Positions 13,701 to 24,575 of a stretch of 64,000 nt of DNA are shown in pieces. Made by a program: the position numbers and the translations under genes. Numbering within the stretch: the stretch's first letter is position 1; each line of letters starts with the position of its first letter. This stretch comes from Ptiloglossa arizonensis (Eukaryota; Arthropoda; Insecta; Hymenoptera; Colletidae), in contig NC_135060.1 of NCBI RefSeq assembly GCF_051014685.1, positions 5,828,001-5,892,000 on the forward strand. The letters run 5' to 3'. The notes under the pieces were generated by a model that did no database searches, had not been told where the DNA came from, and saw only the letters and a program-made list of their open reading frames with translations.

Positions 13701-16700
13701 AGCTCGAGCGATATGCTAATCTTTCGCAATATAAACCGGGGGCCCGTAGGAGGAAACGGCGACACTTTGCAAAGTGGTATCTGGCCTGACCTTGATTCTC
13801 GTTGTAACATATTTCGTCATTGTAGTAATCGATAACTAGATTTAAATCGGTACTTCAGTTAGCGAATCGGCCATGACGGAATGCTATCTGTCGTAAAGTT
13901 GACTTTGGTTGCGCATACATAGCTTTTACTTCATAACAGTGACGTCATTAACAGTCGTAAGTTTAACGTTTCACGGTGAGACAAATACGACTTCGTGTTG
14001 ATTTTGAAACAATGATTCTTGCACGTTCCGTGGCGGTCGTGTCGTGTGTCAGTTTGTCATCAGTTGTACATTTATCTTTATCGCGAGCCACAGCAAGTTA
14101 ATGAACTTTTCTCGCAAACAGTATCCGATAAAACGTACATCGTTATCGGTCACAAAGAATACAGTATCATTTCTGGCCAGTCGCGAAGACTTGCGCTCTC
14201 CACCAGTGTTCGGAAAGGTCAGGAATGGGGAAAAAAGAAACAACTTCGATTCGTATTCCTTCGACGAAACGAAACTGCACAATCTTGTGTATTTTCTAAA
14301 ATTACGTGTCAAATATCTTATCGATTTCCAATATTTGATTTGCCGAAGGTTTGTATCGATATTCTGATTATGGTCGATCGCCGTGTTGTATTTCTTTTCG
14401 TTCTTAGAATATTCGTTCGTGGATGGTTATTCGTGTAACTTTCGCGAGACGCATCGTAAAACGTGGTTATCTTTGTGCTGATTAGCGGGTAGGGAGAGGG
14501 GACAGATAAATCACTGTGTTCGATAGTTTTTAACGCATCGGTTACTCAAGCTCGAAAACAGAAAGATCTCTCGTGCAGGAAGTAGGAGGGCAGCGTATGC
14601 TACGAAATAATATACGTTGCATTCGCAGAAGCACATATGTATGTATATATGAATGCACTGTGATATTTGCGTATCGTCATTTCGCGCTAAGAATGTTCCA
14701 CAAATATGTACTCTCTTTCTAGAAGTAGAATTATGCTACGTGTATCTGTATTACACTTGTACGGAAAATATGTCTCGTATTTTATTCTTAGTTTGTCGTT
14801 GTTATTTAACGATTACGAAAATTATGAAACATACTGTTCTGTTTAGAACACGAAATATTCTTGAATAACGATTGCATACTTATCAAAACGCGTAAAAAAA
14901 CCATTTCATGTTATATATATATCGTTGATGCATACATTAAGTCGTTGACTCATCATTTTGTTTTTTTTTTCTTGTGAATGTTTATTCTGCGTATGATTAT
15001 GAAAACTGTTAAGAATACGAATAATCAGACTAGTTAACAAATACTGTGTTGTATTGTAATAAAACGTCTTTTTCTGTGATCTTAGATTGATCAAAATATT
15101 TAAAATAACTAAATGAACGATTATGATATCTTTTTACAGTAAGAATTGAAAGTGTGCCTATTGATTAATTCAAGTAGACAAATTAAATAAAGAAATAAAG
15201 TCCCCTACTTATACTTTCAAATACAAATAAGAGGACACAATGATGCACTACTTCATACATTTAAAGTTAGAATATTTTTCAAACTAATAGTTTCTTTTAC
15301 ACAAGTGTCATAATATTTTATGTAATTGACAAAAAACTGCTCAATTAACATATTGAAAAATGTACATTTGCAACTGTACGTATACACACAAGAGCACAAT
15401 AGTTACATTAGAATATAGAGCATCCTAAAACCATTTAATATTATCTGACGACTTTTTTTTCTATCTCCAACCATTTCAAGATATAGGTTGACCCAGTTGC
15501 GTGGTACACCTTTTACATAAAGATTTACCAAACCTTTCCAACTTGCTCTCGTAGCCAGCAAATGTTTCATTTTAATTATTCTTTGGCAGAGTACTAATAA
15601 TTATTGGTATTTACGCTACGCTAAATTTTATGTATCTTTTAAATTACAACTTGTCAAAGGTATACGTAACATTGTTCTCGACAACTTAGTCAAATCCAGA
15701 TGTTTCTCGCGATTGTCGAAAAACATTGCTTCCATATATGGTGAAATCCTTTATTCCCGTGAATCACTAATGCGTTGTAACAACGGCGACCAGCCGCGAA
15801 TTCATTGACTAGCTGAGTTGATGTATTTTCGGATACACTATTCGCGAGCGCCAAGTTTCATTGGCACAATTCCCTCTTCCAAGGAAGAGGGGTGGGAGAG
15901 GAGGAGGAGCTACGATCAATGACCAACTGAAAGAGATCTTAATAAGAGTGTATATTACGTGCGCGAAGAATCGTTCTGGAATCCGAGTTAAGCGAAACTC
16001 GTTCGCGCGTATACATTTCGGCACGTATTGATCCGAATTCTGAAATTATGGTGACGTCGCGTTAACTCGTAGATTCAATTACATATTGATCGAGCTGAGC
16101 TTGCGTCAGCCTCGCTTTCAACATTGCACAGTATCCTAGAATCCCTCGAAATAAGCCTTCCGTGAAATCACTACAAGCCGCGTTATTGCTCGTCGTTGAA
16201 TCTGTTTTACCGCTTCATCGTCGATACGCGGATTAATTTCAACCGATAAAGTACTAGAAACGATTATTGAAAAAATTACCATTGCACCGGATTATTTCAT
16301 ACATGTAACTTATATTTTATACTCCCTACTTTTAGAATCTCATTTGTATAGCTTTTTCTTGTATTTAGTGAAATTACTTTCAAAATTAAATATGAATTTT
16401 TTTTGTATCAATATGAAATTAAATATAAATTTCACCGAAATTTATTGTTCCTAATCCTCACCTAAAATACATACGAAATGACCAAATCGATAAAGCATTC
16501 AAAAGTTTCAAATTGCAGCAGATTATTTCGTACGTAAAATGCACATCAATCACGTGCAACCTAATGTTGGCATCTTACATGAAAATAAATATATAAGAAC
16601 TAAACCGTCAGATTCCGAATGTCGCAAATAGCATTATTTTGTACGTATAAGGTACGTTGGTCGTTCATAACCTAATTTTAGCGTTTACGGATAGGTTGCA

Positions 16701-17708
16701 ACGATTGAATTGAATTCCACGGCTCGAGATCGTTCATCGAAAATTCGTGTCGCATTTCTCATAATCGTTCGTCAAATGTACATTACCTCGTATGATGTTA
16801 TAAGTAAAATGTATCGAAATGTCGATTGCGCGCACAAAAATCCTAATGACGGTAGCCAGAAGAATTTATTCGGTCGCCATGGTAAGCTGAAAAGTAAGAC
16901 GCTTGAGGGATCGAGGCTCGATTCGGCCGGTCGGTAAGCTCCACTTACCGTACCGGCCACGGCGCGCTGCAGCGACTCGAATAAAGAGTTTAATGGCACG
17001 CCTTCCTGTAACGCGATCGTCCGGTAAAAGGCCACTAATGAATCGATCGCGGATCAGGAGTCCCTACCCCCGCCGACCTCCTCGAGGAACTCGTTCTCCC
17101 GGGGGCCCCGTGATTAACGGCCATACCCCCGATGATCGCAACCGGCGGGTTCCCCCCTGAAATCTTTACCGTCTTGTCCCTCTCGCTCTTTCTCTCTTTC
17201 GAATCTGTCCCCCTCACTCTAACCTCCTTCTCTTCTCGACTCCTTCGACCGTCCTCCCTCTGTGCTGGAGGAGTACTGGTTTCGTGGAAACTCGTTCCCT
17301 GGCATTCCGTCGTTGTTCTTGCAATTAACCAGCGTTTTGTTCTCCACAGTCGATAGATCGGGAACCGGGCAGTCTGGAAGCTCGCCGAGGGTGACGCTTC
17401 GGCTCAACCAGGTGCGAGGGGCGAGGGATGAAAAGAAAGGAGGGGGCGCTACTAACTCCCGTCAGGGCGGCATGAACGCACAGGTACACACGTTAACATG
17501 TAAACTCAGTATCGATACAAAGACTTCGGTTTCGATGGAAATTCGTCTGAGAGAGCGCCGTTTGTGAATTCCGAATTTCGAATCACCGATTTGCCTATGA
17601 GCACACTCGTCGAGCGTGTTGATTAAAGTTTAATCGATGTACGATGACGGAAACAATTAAGGAATTACAATCGATGCGCAAATATAGTTTATAAATTCGA
17701 TACGTTCG

Positions 17709-17752
<44 letters not shown>

Positions 17753-20700
17753 GTATACATCGGAAAAGATTTTATTTGATCGGTGTTTGTATTCTTTCTT
17801 GAGAGAATGTGAATTGTAAATCTTCTTTGTTACCGGTCTAGATACACGCGTTTAACAGCAACGTTTTAAAAAGGTATGCGTTGATTGCGAAGCAGTCAGT
17901 ACACCGCGGTCGCTGTTGTGTAGAGCATAACGATAAGTGTTGTACGTAATCTACAAACACGTAACAATACGTGATAATGTGAAAATGACACTCGAGCAAA
18001 AAGTGCTTGTTTCTTCGTAAAATGTTATATTTGGAATTTTTGCATATTTTGTTGTTTGCAACGAAGACAAAGAAATGAAGTTGAAAAATATTTTCGGCCA
18101 GAGAAAACACCTTATATCGCAATGTAATTTTGTAAATGTACGTAACATAATTTTCAAGAAACATAAAACAACAGTTATATTTTAATTTCAATCGTTAGAT
18201 AACAATTGTTGAGTACTTTGGAATGTCTTTAAATATTCTTATCTGTATTATTAAATTTCTAAAGTAACGAAACATTTACAGAATCAAAGTCAAATGGAAA
18301 CTTCGTCGAAGGCGTCGTCAAACGTCTCGTCGGGGACCGTGAGTGCCGCCTCGGGTTCGAGCGCATCTGGGAATACATCGTCATCTACCGCCGACAGTGG
18401 CGACGTATACGAGTTCAAAAGTTCGAAAGAGCCGACACCGGTAAGAGGCTCGAGTTCGTCGCCGAACCCTAATCCTGAGAAGGATAAAGACGGCAGCAAG
18501 TCAGCTGGCGGTCAGGGAAATCAAAGCGGTGGTAACAATGCGTCCACCACTGGTAGTTCGACAACATCTTCCGGCGAAACAACGACGACGTCGATTACTA
18601 CCGACGATGCTCCCGCAGTTTCGGCGTCCCCTTCGTCTAAACGCGCCTTCGAGAGCGACAACACCGACGAGCAAGACGAAGAAAATCGTCGGAAAAAACG
18701 AAAAGATTCGGAGCCTACGAAAGAGAACTCGAAAGGCACAACAACTGGAAGACAGAGTACCGGCAGAAATGCTGCCAGCACCGGAGAAAAAGTAAGTATC
18801 GCTTACTTATTACATTAAACGATCGCAATAGTTTCTAACATTGTTACTTATCGTTACAGTGTACGAAATCGAGTAAACAAGGATCTGGCGCAGCTTCTGG
18901 TAAAAGTAATCAAAATACAACTTCGATCAGTGCCGATAGAAAAAGTCCAAGCACTTCCTCGATGGCAAGTAGTCCAAAACCATCGAATCCTTCTGGTTCA
19001 GCGATTAACGCCAAAACTACTACACCGGCGCCTCCCGAATCGGATGGTGAAGATGATCGATCGAAAGGTTCAGATTCTAATTCAGCTCCGAAAGTACCGC
19101 CTTTGAAAATAGTTATTCCACAAAGTACTACATCCGAGCAAGAGCAGGGTAATAGAAATGGAAAAAGCACATCGAATAGAAGTCATCAATTACCTTATGT
19201 AGTTGCGAGCTCTAATAGTAATGATTCAACGGATAAGGATCAAAGCCAGTCTGCCAGCGGTACAACGAGTCCTACGGAAAGTGGAAATAGTGCTAAAAGT
19301 GAAGATAAAAAAGATTTCAGCGGTGCTTTACACGGGGAAGAAAGATCAACGCATCATCAAAGAGTGCTTAGAAGTTCGCATAGATCTGGTAACGGTAGTA
19401 ATGGCTCATCGACGTTGAAGGAAACTTCTACCTCGGCGGGTAATGGAAACTATTCGAACTCATCTCCGTTACCAGCAGTTGCTTCAACGGATCGTTCAAA
19501 TAACTCGTCGCCGCAACAACGACATCATTCGCCCACGCCTGAAACGACTGGTTCCGAATCTAATAAAACCAACTCGACAGAGACTTCAAATAATAGTGCC
19601 ACTTCAAAAGCGAATGTTATCGTCGAAAAGTCGGAAAAAAATACTGAAGCTAGTGGTAAAAGTCAGAAAGATAGCGGTGCAGAGAATTCAGAAAGCACTT
19701 CTACAACTACTTCATCAACGACGTCAAATGTTGGTACTCCAGCACCACCTGTTGAGCTGCACCCCAGAAAAAGAAAAATGAAACCTAATAAAGAAACACA
19801 ACAAGCTGCTACAGCTGCCTCTAATGAAGCATCTGAAACAACTAATACGGGTCCAGAAGTTCATCCACACGATCAACCTATTACTAATTGTTATCAATTG
19901 TTTCTCAATATTAGAAAACAGGTTAAATTTTTATTATTATTCAACTGTTTTAAAAAGGTTTATATAAAGCATTACAGAAAAATAATATTGTCTTCATTGT
20001 TCTAGATTGAACGAAGAAGAAAGGGCCTTTTTCCAGTCCAACCAAAACCACCTCAGGGTTTCAAGGATTATTTAATGAATCGTTGTACATACGTATTAGC
20101 CGGAAATGCAAATAAAGAGCCGAATGTTAATCCTCCGGTTGGATTGCAAGGCGCTATGAAGGACTTATACGTTGAACAAGAAAAAGAGAGATACCGTCTC
20201 AGGATGCAACATGTTGTTGAAAAAGAGAAATTAGTTTTGTCAGTGGAACAGGAAATTCTTAGAGTACATGGTAGAGCTGCTAGAGCTCTTGCTAATCAAT
20301 CTTTACCTTTTTCTGTTTGTACCATATTAAAGGATGAAGAAGTTTATAATGTTATTACTCCAGAACAGGAAGAAAAAGATAGAAATGCAAGGAGTCGATA
20401 TAACGGCAGGCTATTTCTGAGTTGGTTACAAGACGTGGATGACAAATGGGAAAAAATCAAGGTAAAAGTAATAATGATTAAAATATATATGTATTACCTG
20501 AATTACAGCGCATACTATCTATGTCCGATTGATAAGTAGTTTTTATATATCAGTTTAAAAATGCATAATACATTCTTGGTTATTAGAGTTATTGAACCCG
20601 AATTTCATCGACACAACAGTGTATTATAACAATCATATTATTTTAGGAAGCAATGTTGCTTAGACATCACAATGAGGCTGAGTCGTTGCATGCTGTGCAG

Positions 20701-20826
20701 AAAATGGATTGGGAATGGAAATTGAAGGAAGTTGGACTATGTGAATTTAAAGCAACACCTCAAATAGAAGAAATGCATGTTCCAATGGTACATGTTTCGG
20801 ACGACTTTGACTTGCTCCCAGCTTAG
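10736..20826 (+). CDS. ANKRD11: ANKRD11/ANKRD12-like ankyrin-repeat cofactor, C-terminal part
   Basis: Exons are 10736-10987, 17350-17483, 18282-18791, 18860-19921, 20006-20461 and 20647-20826 (stop TAG). All have AG acceptors and GT donors, and phases join as 1, 1, 0, 0, 0, 0. The 10736 exon is Pro/Gln/Ser-rich with a glutamine run. The next exons are long, disordered, Ser/Thr/Asn-rich and have basic clusters (RKKRKDSE, HPRKRKMKPNK) that look like nuclear localisation signals. The last two exons and the preceding 20 residues carry the diagnostic conserved C-terminus of vertebrate ANKRD11/ANKRD12. It reads LFLNIRKQIERRRK, then EKEKLVLSVEQEILRVHGRA, RALANQSLPFSVCTI, FLSWLQDVDDKW, and a final PMVHVSDDFDLLPA. 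In vertebrates these are nuclear regulators that bind p160 coactivators and histone deacetylases. The same role here is inferred from family. The ankyrin repeats and the start codon are not in the window. With the 456-650 exon the visible protein is 928 residues in one frame. Confidence 0.88.
10828..10860 (+). repeat. CAA/CAG (polyglutamine) repeat in coding exon
   Basis: Glutamine codons CAA and CAG, interrupted by GAA/GAG, give the tract EQQEQEQQQQQQL. CAA/CAG mixing makes it a typical insect coding triplet repeat that is likely to vary in length between individuals. Confidence 0.8.
12400..13300 (+). promoter_or_regulatory. CpG-rich block, possible internal promoter or alternative first exon
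   Basis: The block is rich in CG dinucleotides (GCGTGCGCACGCGG, CGTGCGCGCGATGC, CGCGTCGTCGAAACGGG), unlike the AT-rich DNA on both sides. It contains a donor-like GAACAG|GTATGC near 12828 that could end a non-coding first exon spliced to 17350. In insects such CpG-rich islands inside long first introns often mark transcription starts. The open frames here run through low-complexity DNA on both strands and do not look coding. Promoter function is inference. Confidence 0.35.
13076..13178 (+). repeat. Polypurine (GA-rich) tract
   Basis: About 100 bp is almost wholly A and G on the plus strand (GGTGAGAGAGAAAGGAGC, GGGAGGGGGAGAAAAAGAGG, GAGAGAGAGAGGGAGC). Such tracts can adopt triplex structure and bind GAGA-type factors. 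The tract lies inside the CpG-rich block, which fits a regulatory role. Confidence 0.6.
17711..17745 (+). repeat. Poly-T homopolymer run
   Basis: An uninterrupted run of about 35 T lies in the intron between the 17350-17483 and 18282-18791 exons. The rest of that intron (17484-18281) holds nothing recognisable. Confidence 0.9.
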
Positions 20827-21342
20827 TGTACAGTGATTGCACAATTGACTTGGCATAACTCTTTTGCTCATACCTTTGAAATCATTTTAAAGGTAATGAC
20901 TATAATCTGTGATCTCTAATAACGTATCCGCAACTCTTGCACGATTACCAAATTATGTTGGATCAATATAAAAACTGTTACACTTGGAGATGCGAACTCT
21001 AATTAGGTTACTCTATTGTATTTATATTTTTGCGAACCATTCAAAATTGTTCATAGCCTCTTTTGTTTTCTCAAATTGTATATTTAAAAGAGTGAATAAG
21101 GAAAATTATAAATGTCGACTGGAAATTTGTAATACTCCTTACAAATGTAATGATTAACAATTACAAAATTCATCCATGTTCATAATTTAGTACTTTATTT
21201 TCCAGTATACAAATGTCTATATGATGATACATTGTATATATTTTGTACCTAGCAACTTGTAATAGACTTTTAAATGATGTATACAAATTTTAGACTAAGA
21301 AGTTATGTAATAAATGAAATTGCTTCAAATTTCGAAATATTT
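20827..21342. other. Shared 3' region of convergent ANKRD11-like and TMEM70 genes
   Basis: This is a 516-bp gap between two stop codons on opposite strands. A plus-strand AATAAA is at 21309-21314, close to the TMEM70 stop codon. A minus-strand AATAAA (TTTATT on plus) is at 21194-21199. If both signals are used, the two 3' untranslated regions overlap in antisense. No further coding potential was seen. Confidence 0.6.
21309..21314 (+). terminator. Polyadenylation signal AATAAA (ANKRD11-like gene)
   Basis: This is a canonical AATAAA about 480 nt after the TAG stop at 20826. It is the best candidate for the 3' end of the plus-strand gene. Confidence 0.5.
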
Positions 21343-22482
21343 TTATAGATTTTCATTTTCCTTAATTGTTTTAATTTGATTTACATTTGTGTCCAATTTA
21401 AAATCTATTGGTTTATAGTACCCCATAATATGAAAATAATGTGCAACATCTTTAAAATCTGATTCATTAAAGAATAGTGGAATTCCTTTTACATTGCATG
21501 AGTAGAACATTCCACTTATATCGGGTACATGCACATCGTTTGTTGTAAATTTAATCTGAAATATTTTATACATTAAAATAGAAACAATACAAATTAAACA
21601 AAATATTTATAGTTACCTCATTTTTGGTTAGGAACATAGAATATCTTTTAGCAAGATAACTGTCTTCTTTAGGATAATAATATAAATCAGTTACATATTT
21701 CTTTGTTATGATATATATTAACAATGGAGTAAATATTGCAAACATGCCAATAATTCCAAATGTTCCCATGAAAACTATCATATTATCATCTTCAATAGCT
21801 TTCATATAAAATAAAGGTTGTAAAAGTAAGCTTCCAAATGATGTTAAGTATGAAAATATTTTAATATTACGAATTTTATTTGACAAAGTTCCTGTATATA
21901 TTAATATCTTTTCTGACTTTTCACTTTCCTTTGAAAAGTGTTTAATTTGTAAAGCTGATGTAAATTTCTAAAACAAATAAATAATACATACTAGAAGTTC
22001 TTTGATTATATCCTTAGAAAGTTTATGTATTCTATAACATAACAAGTGACTATATATTATACATACGCAAAATATAATTAGAAAGTTTTATAAAATTTAT
22101 AATACTTAAGTATGATTGGTGATTATCTTAACACTAGATGTACCAATTAGACAAAATGACTAGTTTCAATTGCTTTCATCAAAAAGTTTACTTTATATTC
22201 CATAGCATGTTTTCTTAAGGCATTATGGCTTTCTATTCCACACATATAATGAATTTTATGAAATAAAATTATATTCCTGATTTACATATAAGGTATACCT
22301 TAATATATCGTAATCTATCGGTAGTTCTAGGGTTAAATATATAATGTTTTGTAAAAAAATATTCTAACCTTAACATTCCCGGAGATACTTGTAAAACGTT
22401 GGATAGTACGTGCTTGTGATACAAATCCTTGTAAGCATCGTGTTTTTGAGACCAAAATACAGGATTTTAGTACTGAAGTCAT
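21343..22482 (-). CDS. TMEM70: TMEM70, mitochondrial ATP synthase assembly factor (complete)
   Basis: The exons on the minus strand are 22482-22369 (ATG, 38 codons), 21967-21617 (117 codons) and 21555-21343 (70 codons plus TAA). All junctions are phase 0, giving 225 aa against about 260 in human TMEM70. Exon 1 is a typical mitochondrial presequence, with K, R, S, T and Q and no acidic residue (MTSVLKSCILVSKTRCLQGF onward). Exon 2 has the family motif ILIYTG near residues 59-64. It is followed by two membrane helices at about 75-93 (FSYLTSFGSLLLQPLFYM) and 102-125 (TFGIIGMFAIFTPLLIYII). Between them is the short matrix-type hairpin of this family. After that come TKKYVTDLYYYP and, in exon 3, the conserved NDVHVPDISGMF and HIMGYYK segments. 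Vertebrate TMEM70 sits in the inner membrane and supports incorporation of c-ring subunits into complex V; the same role is inferred here. The first donor (AAG|GTTAGA) is weak. The 5' untranslated region falls in an inverted repeat. Confidence 0.9.
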
Positions 22483-22486
22483 TATT

Positions 22487-22902
22487 AAGAACTACGTATA
22501 TTTTATTTTATATTAATGACATAAAATTGTACAAGTCAATACCTAGGTCAATCACATCGCTAGACTGCCTTACTATATTTTACTATGTATATATGCATGT
22601 ATAAATCAACGGTTCTCAAATTGTTTGGCGTCCGAAGCTTTTTATAATCCTAAAACTTTATGCAGAGCTTCAAGAGGTTTTGTTTATTTGAGAACCGTTG
22701 ATTTATACGTACATGTGTACATAGCAGCAAACTATAATAAGGCAGTCTAGCGATGTGATTGACCTAGGTATTGACTCGTACAATTTTATGTGATTGATAT
22801 AAAATAAAATATACGTGGTTCTTCTTAAATTATTTGACGTCCGAAGCTTTTTATAATCCTAAAAGATTATGCAGAACCCCACAGAGTTTTTGTTTATGTA
22901 AG
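22487..22902. repeat. A-B-A'-B composite inverted/direct repeat (hAT-MITE-like)
   Basis: Arm A (22487-22620) recurs as its reverse complement at about 22687-22824. Both include the word for GTCAATACCTAGGTCAATC and ATCGCTAGACTGCCTTA. The spacer B (22621-22686, CGTCCGAAGCTTTTTATAAT) recurs in direct orientation at 22834-22902. The boundary of B, CAACGGTTCTCAAATTG, has its reverse complement at 22687-22702 (TTTGAGAACCGTTG). This resembles the GGTTCTCAAA ends of hAT-type MITEs. Arm identity by eye is about 90 percent. It lies immediately upstream of the TMEM70 start codon and so overlaps that gene's 5' untranslated region or promoter. Assignment to hAT is inference from the terminal motif. Confidence 0.8.
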
Positions 22903-24575
22903 TTCTAATTATTCATGTTTACCATATTAGAACTTTAAATTAGACATGTTTTAAATATGTATTTATTAATTAATGAATCATTTATTAATGTTTGTTTCTA
23001 AAGAAAAATTTATATATTTTTATTTAAACAAAAACATTATTTTTAGCGAAATAAGTGATACCATCTTACATTTATACAAAGATCTTTAACATCTGCCTTA
23101 ATGTAAGATAAATCAATTGAAAATAATTATTAATTGTAAACATATATAAATGTTAAAATAAAAAATAAAATTAAACTGTATTTTATTATTTTTTTGTAAT
23201 CAATATTATTCAATATATATAATATACATAACTTTTAAAAATGATATACTATTTTTATTCTTATAAAAAAGTAATGTCAATTTTATCATTTATCGCAGTT
23301 TTAAACTATATAAATACATATAAATTCGTAGACAATTTGAATTTAAAAACAATAAATGAAATAAAACAAATTTTCGAATTCCACAATTTTTGTAGAAGTA
23401 AAATAATTTTTTCAAACTTATATAATATGTATGTATATTTTTTAAAATAATATTCGAATAATTGTTTCAGTTTTTTATGATTATTTTTAATATTTTATTT
23501 CTGCGCGTGTAAATATAACATTTATTTTGAAAAATAGTGCAAAAACAATTTCTCTGATTGGTCAATACAAAGTGGATTGCAACTACGTGGTGATAACGCT
23601 TTGTGTTCACAGTCCGTTCACATTACGTACATATAAAATCGATGTTGCCAGGGCTGGCAAAGTTGCAAAAGTTTGAAACGTTCCAGGTAGAGTGACTAAT
23701 ATCTTTCCGTTCAATAATATTACAGACAGTTGCCGCTTTTCTCATTTTACGTCGTTTTTGTAAAATTTTGTGTGACAAGTATAAAAGTTCGTGTAATATT
23801 AGATATATCGTTATAAAGAAAATTACATCCGTTACCTTATTAACATACATGTCTCGTTTGCAAATAATAACTGTGGTATCGATCATTCGTGTTTTGTCGT
23901 TGCCATGTTTTCAATTTCATGCGAGTAGCAAATAGTGGAGTACCACGTGATTGTCGTTTACAAATGACCGTTATGACGAGTATTGTGTTCAATATTACGA
24001 AAATATGAATGATGTATAATGCGCGAGAATCTTGTTTTTTGCAAATTTTTCAAAACGTATATGTTATTTTGCGCAAAACATTTAAAAATTGATTTTACAA
24101 AATTTATTAGACGAAACATGGCGTCTTGAATTAGGTTATACGTAAAATTTTTCCAGCCGTATTTTCGAGAATTTATTATCTTCTGTATGTCTGTTTCAAA
24201 TTATGTTAAGCATACGAATGTAAGTTTTAATACATTGCTAAATGTTGTTAAGCTATAAATGATTTTTTATTGTTCTTAAATATTGTGCATAGAAAATATA
24301 TAATTAGTTCTTTCATTAAATATGTTGACAGTTACACACATTTTGGTTCATAGTTATAGTAATATGTGAATGTTAAATTGATATAACCGTACTAGTAAAT
24401 AAAAATATGCTTTTTAAATATTAATTGTTTGAGCCCATATTAAATACATATTTAAAAAATGTTTTGTGATTTATTAAAATTATGTTCACAGTTGAAGAGT
24501 TTATCGCAAATATAAGCATGGACAAGCATGTAACAGTTAAATATAAATCCATTAATATGCGATAAGAATGAAAAT
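22903..24575. promoter_or_regulatory. Divergent intergenic region between TMEM70 and CEP350
   Basis: About 1.7 kb of AT-rich DNA lies between the two oppositely oriented start codons, beyond the composite repeat. 22903-23520 is extremely AT-rich with nothing recognisable. A less AT-rich patch at 23540-23950 contains an inverted CCAAT box (GATTGGTCAA) and is the likeliest site for the CEP350 promoter. A short upstream open frame (ATG AAA ATA TGA at 24568-24579) overlaps the proposed CEP350 start. Confidence 0.4.

Larger units (their letters stand above)
10988..17349 (+). other. Long intron of the ANKRD11/12-like gene with internal CpG-rich blocks
   Basis: This intron of 6.36 kb separates the glutamine-rich exon from the 17350 exon. 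11040-12200 and 14640-16670 are AT-rich with nothing recognisable. 12400-13300 and 16870-17340 are GC- and CpG-rich. Just before the acceptor, 17165-17275 is a long pyrimidine-rich tract (CTCTCGCTCTTTCTCT and similar), unusually long for a polypyrimidine signal. No conserved domain was seen in any frame. Confidence 0.6.

Noticed and set aside
14019..14438. Plus-strand open frame of 139 codons
   Set aside because: No recognisable domain; an overlapping frame and the opposite strand are also open, which is typical of low-stop composition rather than coding.
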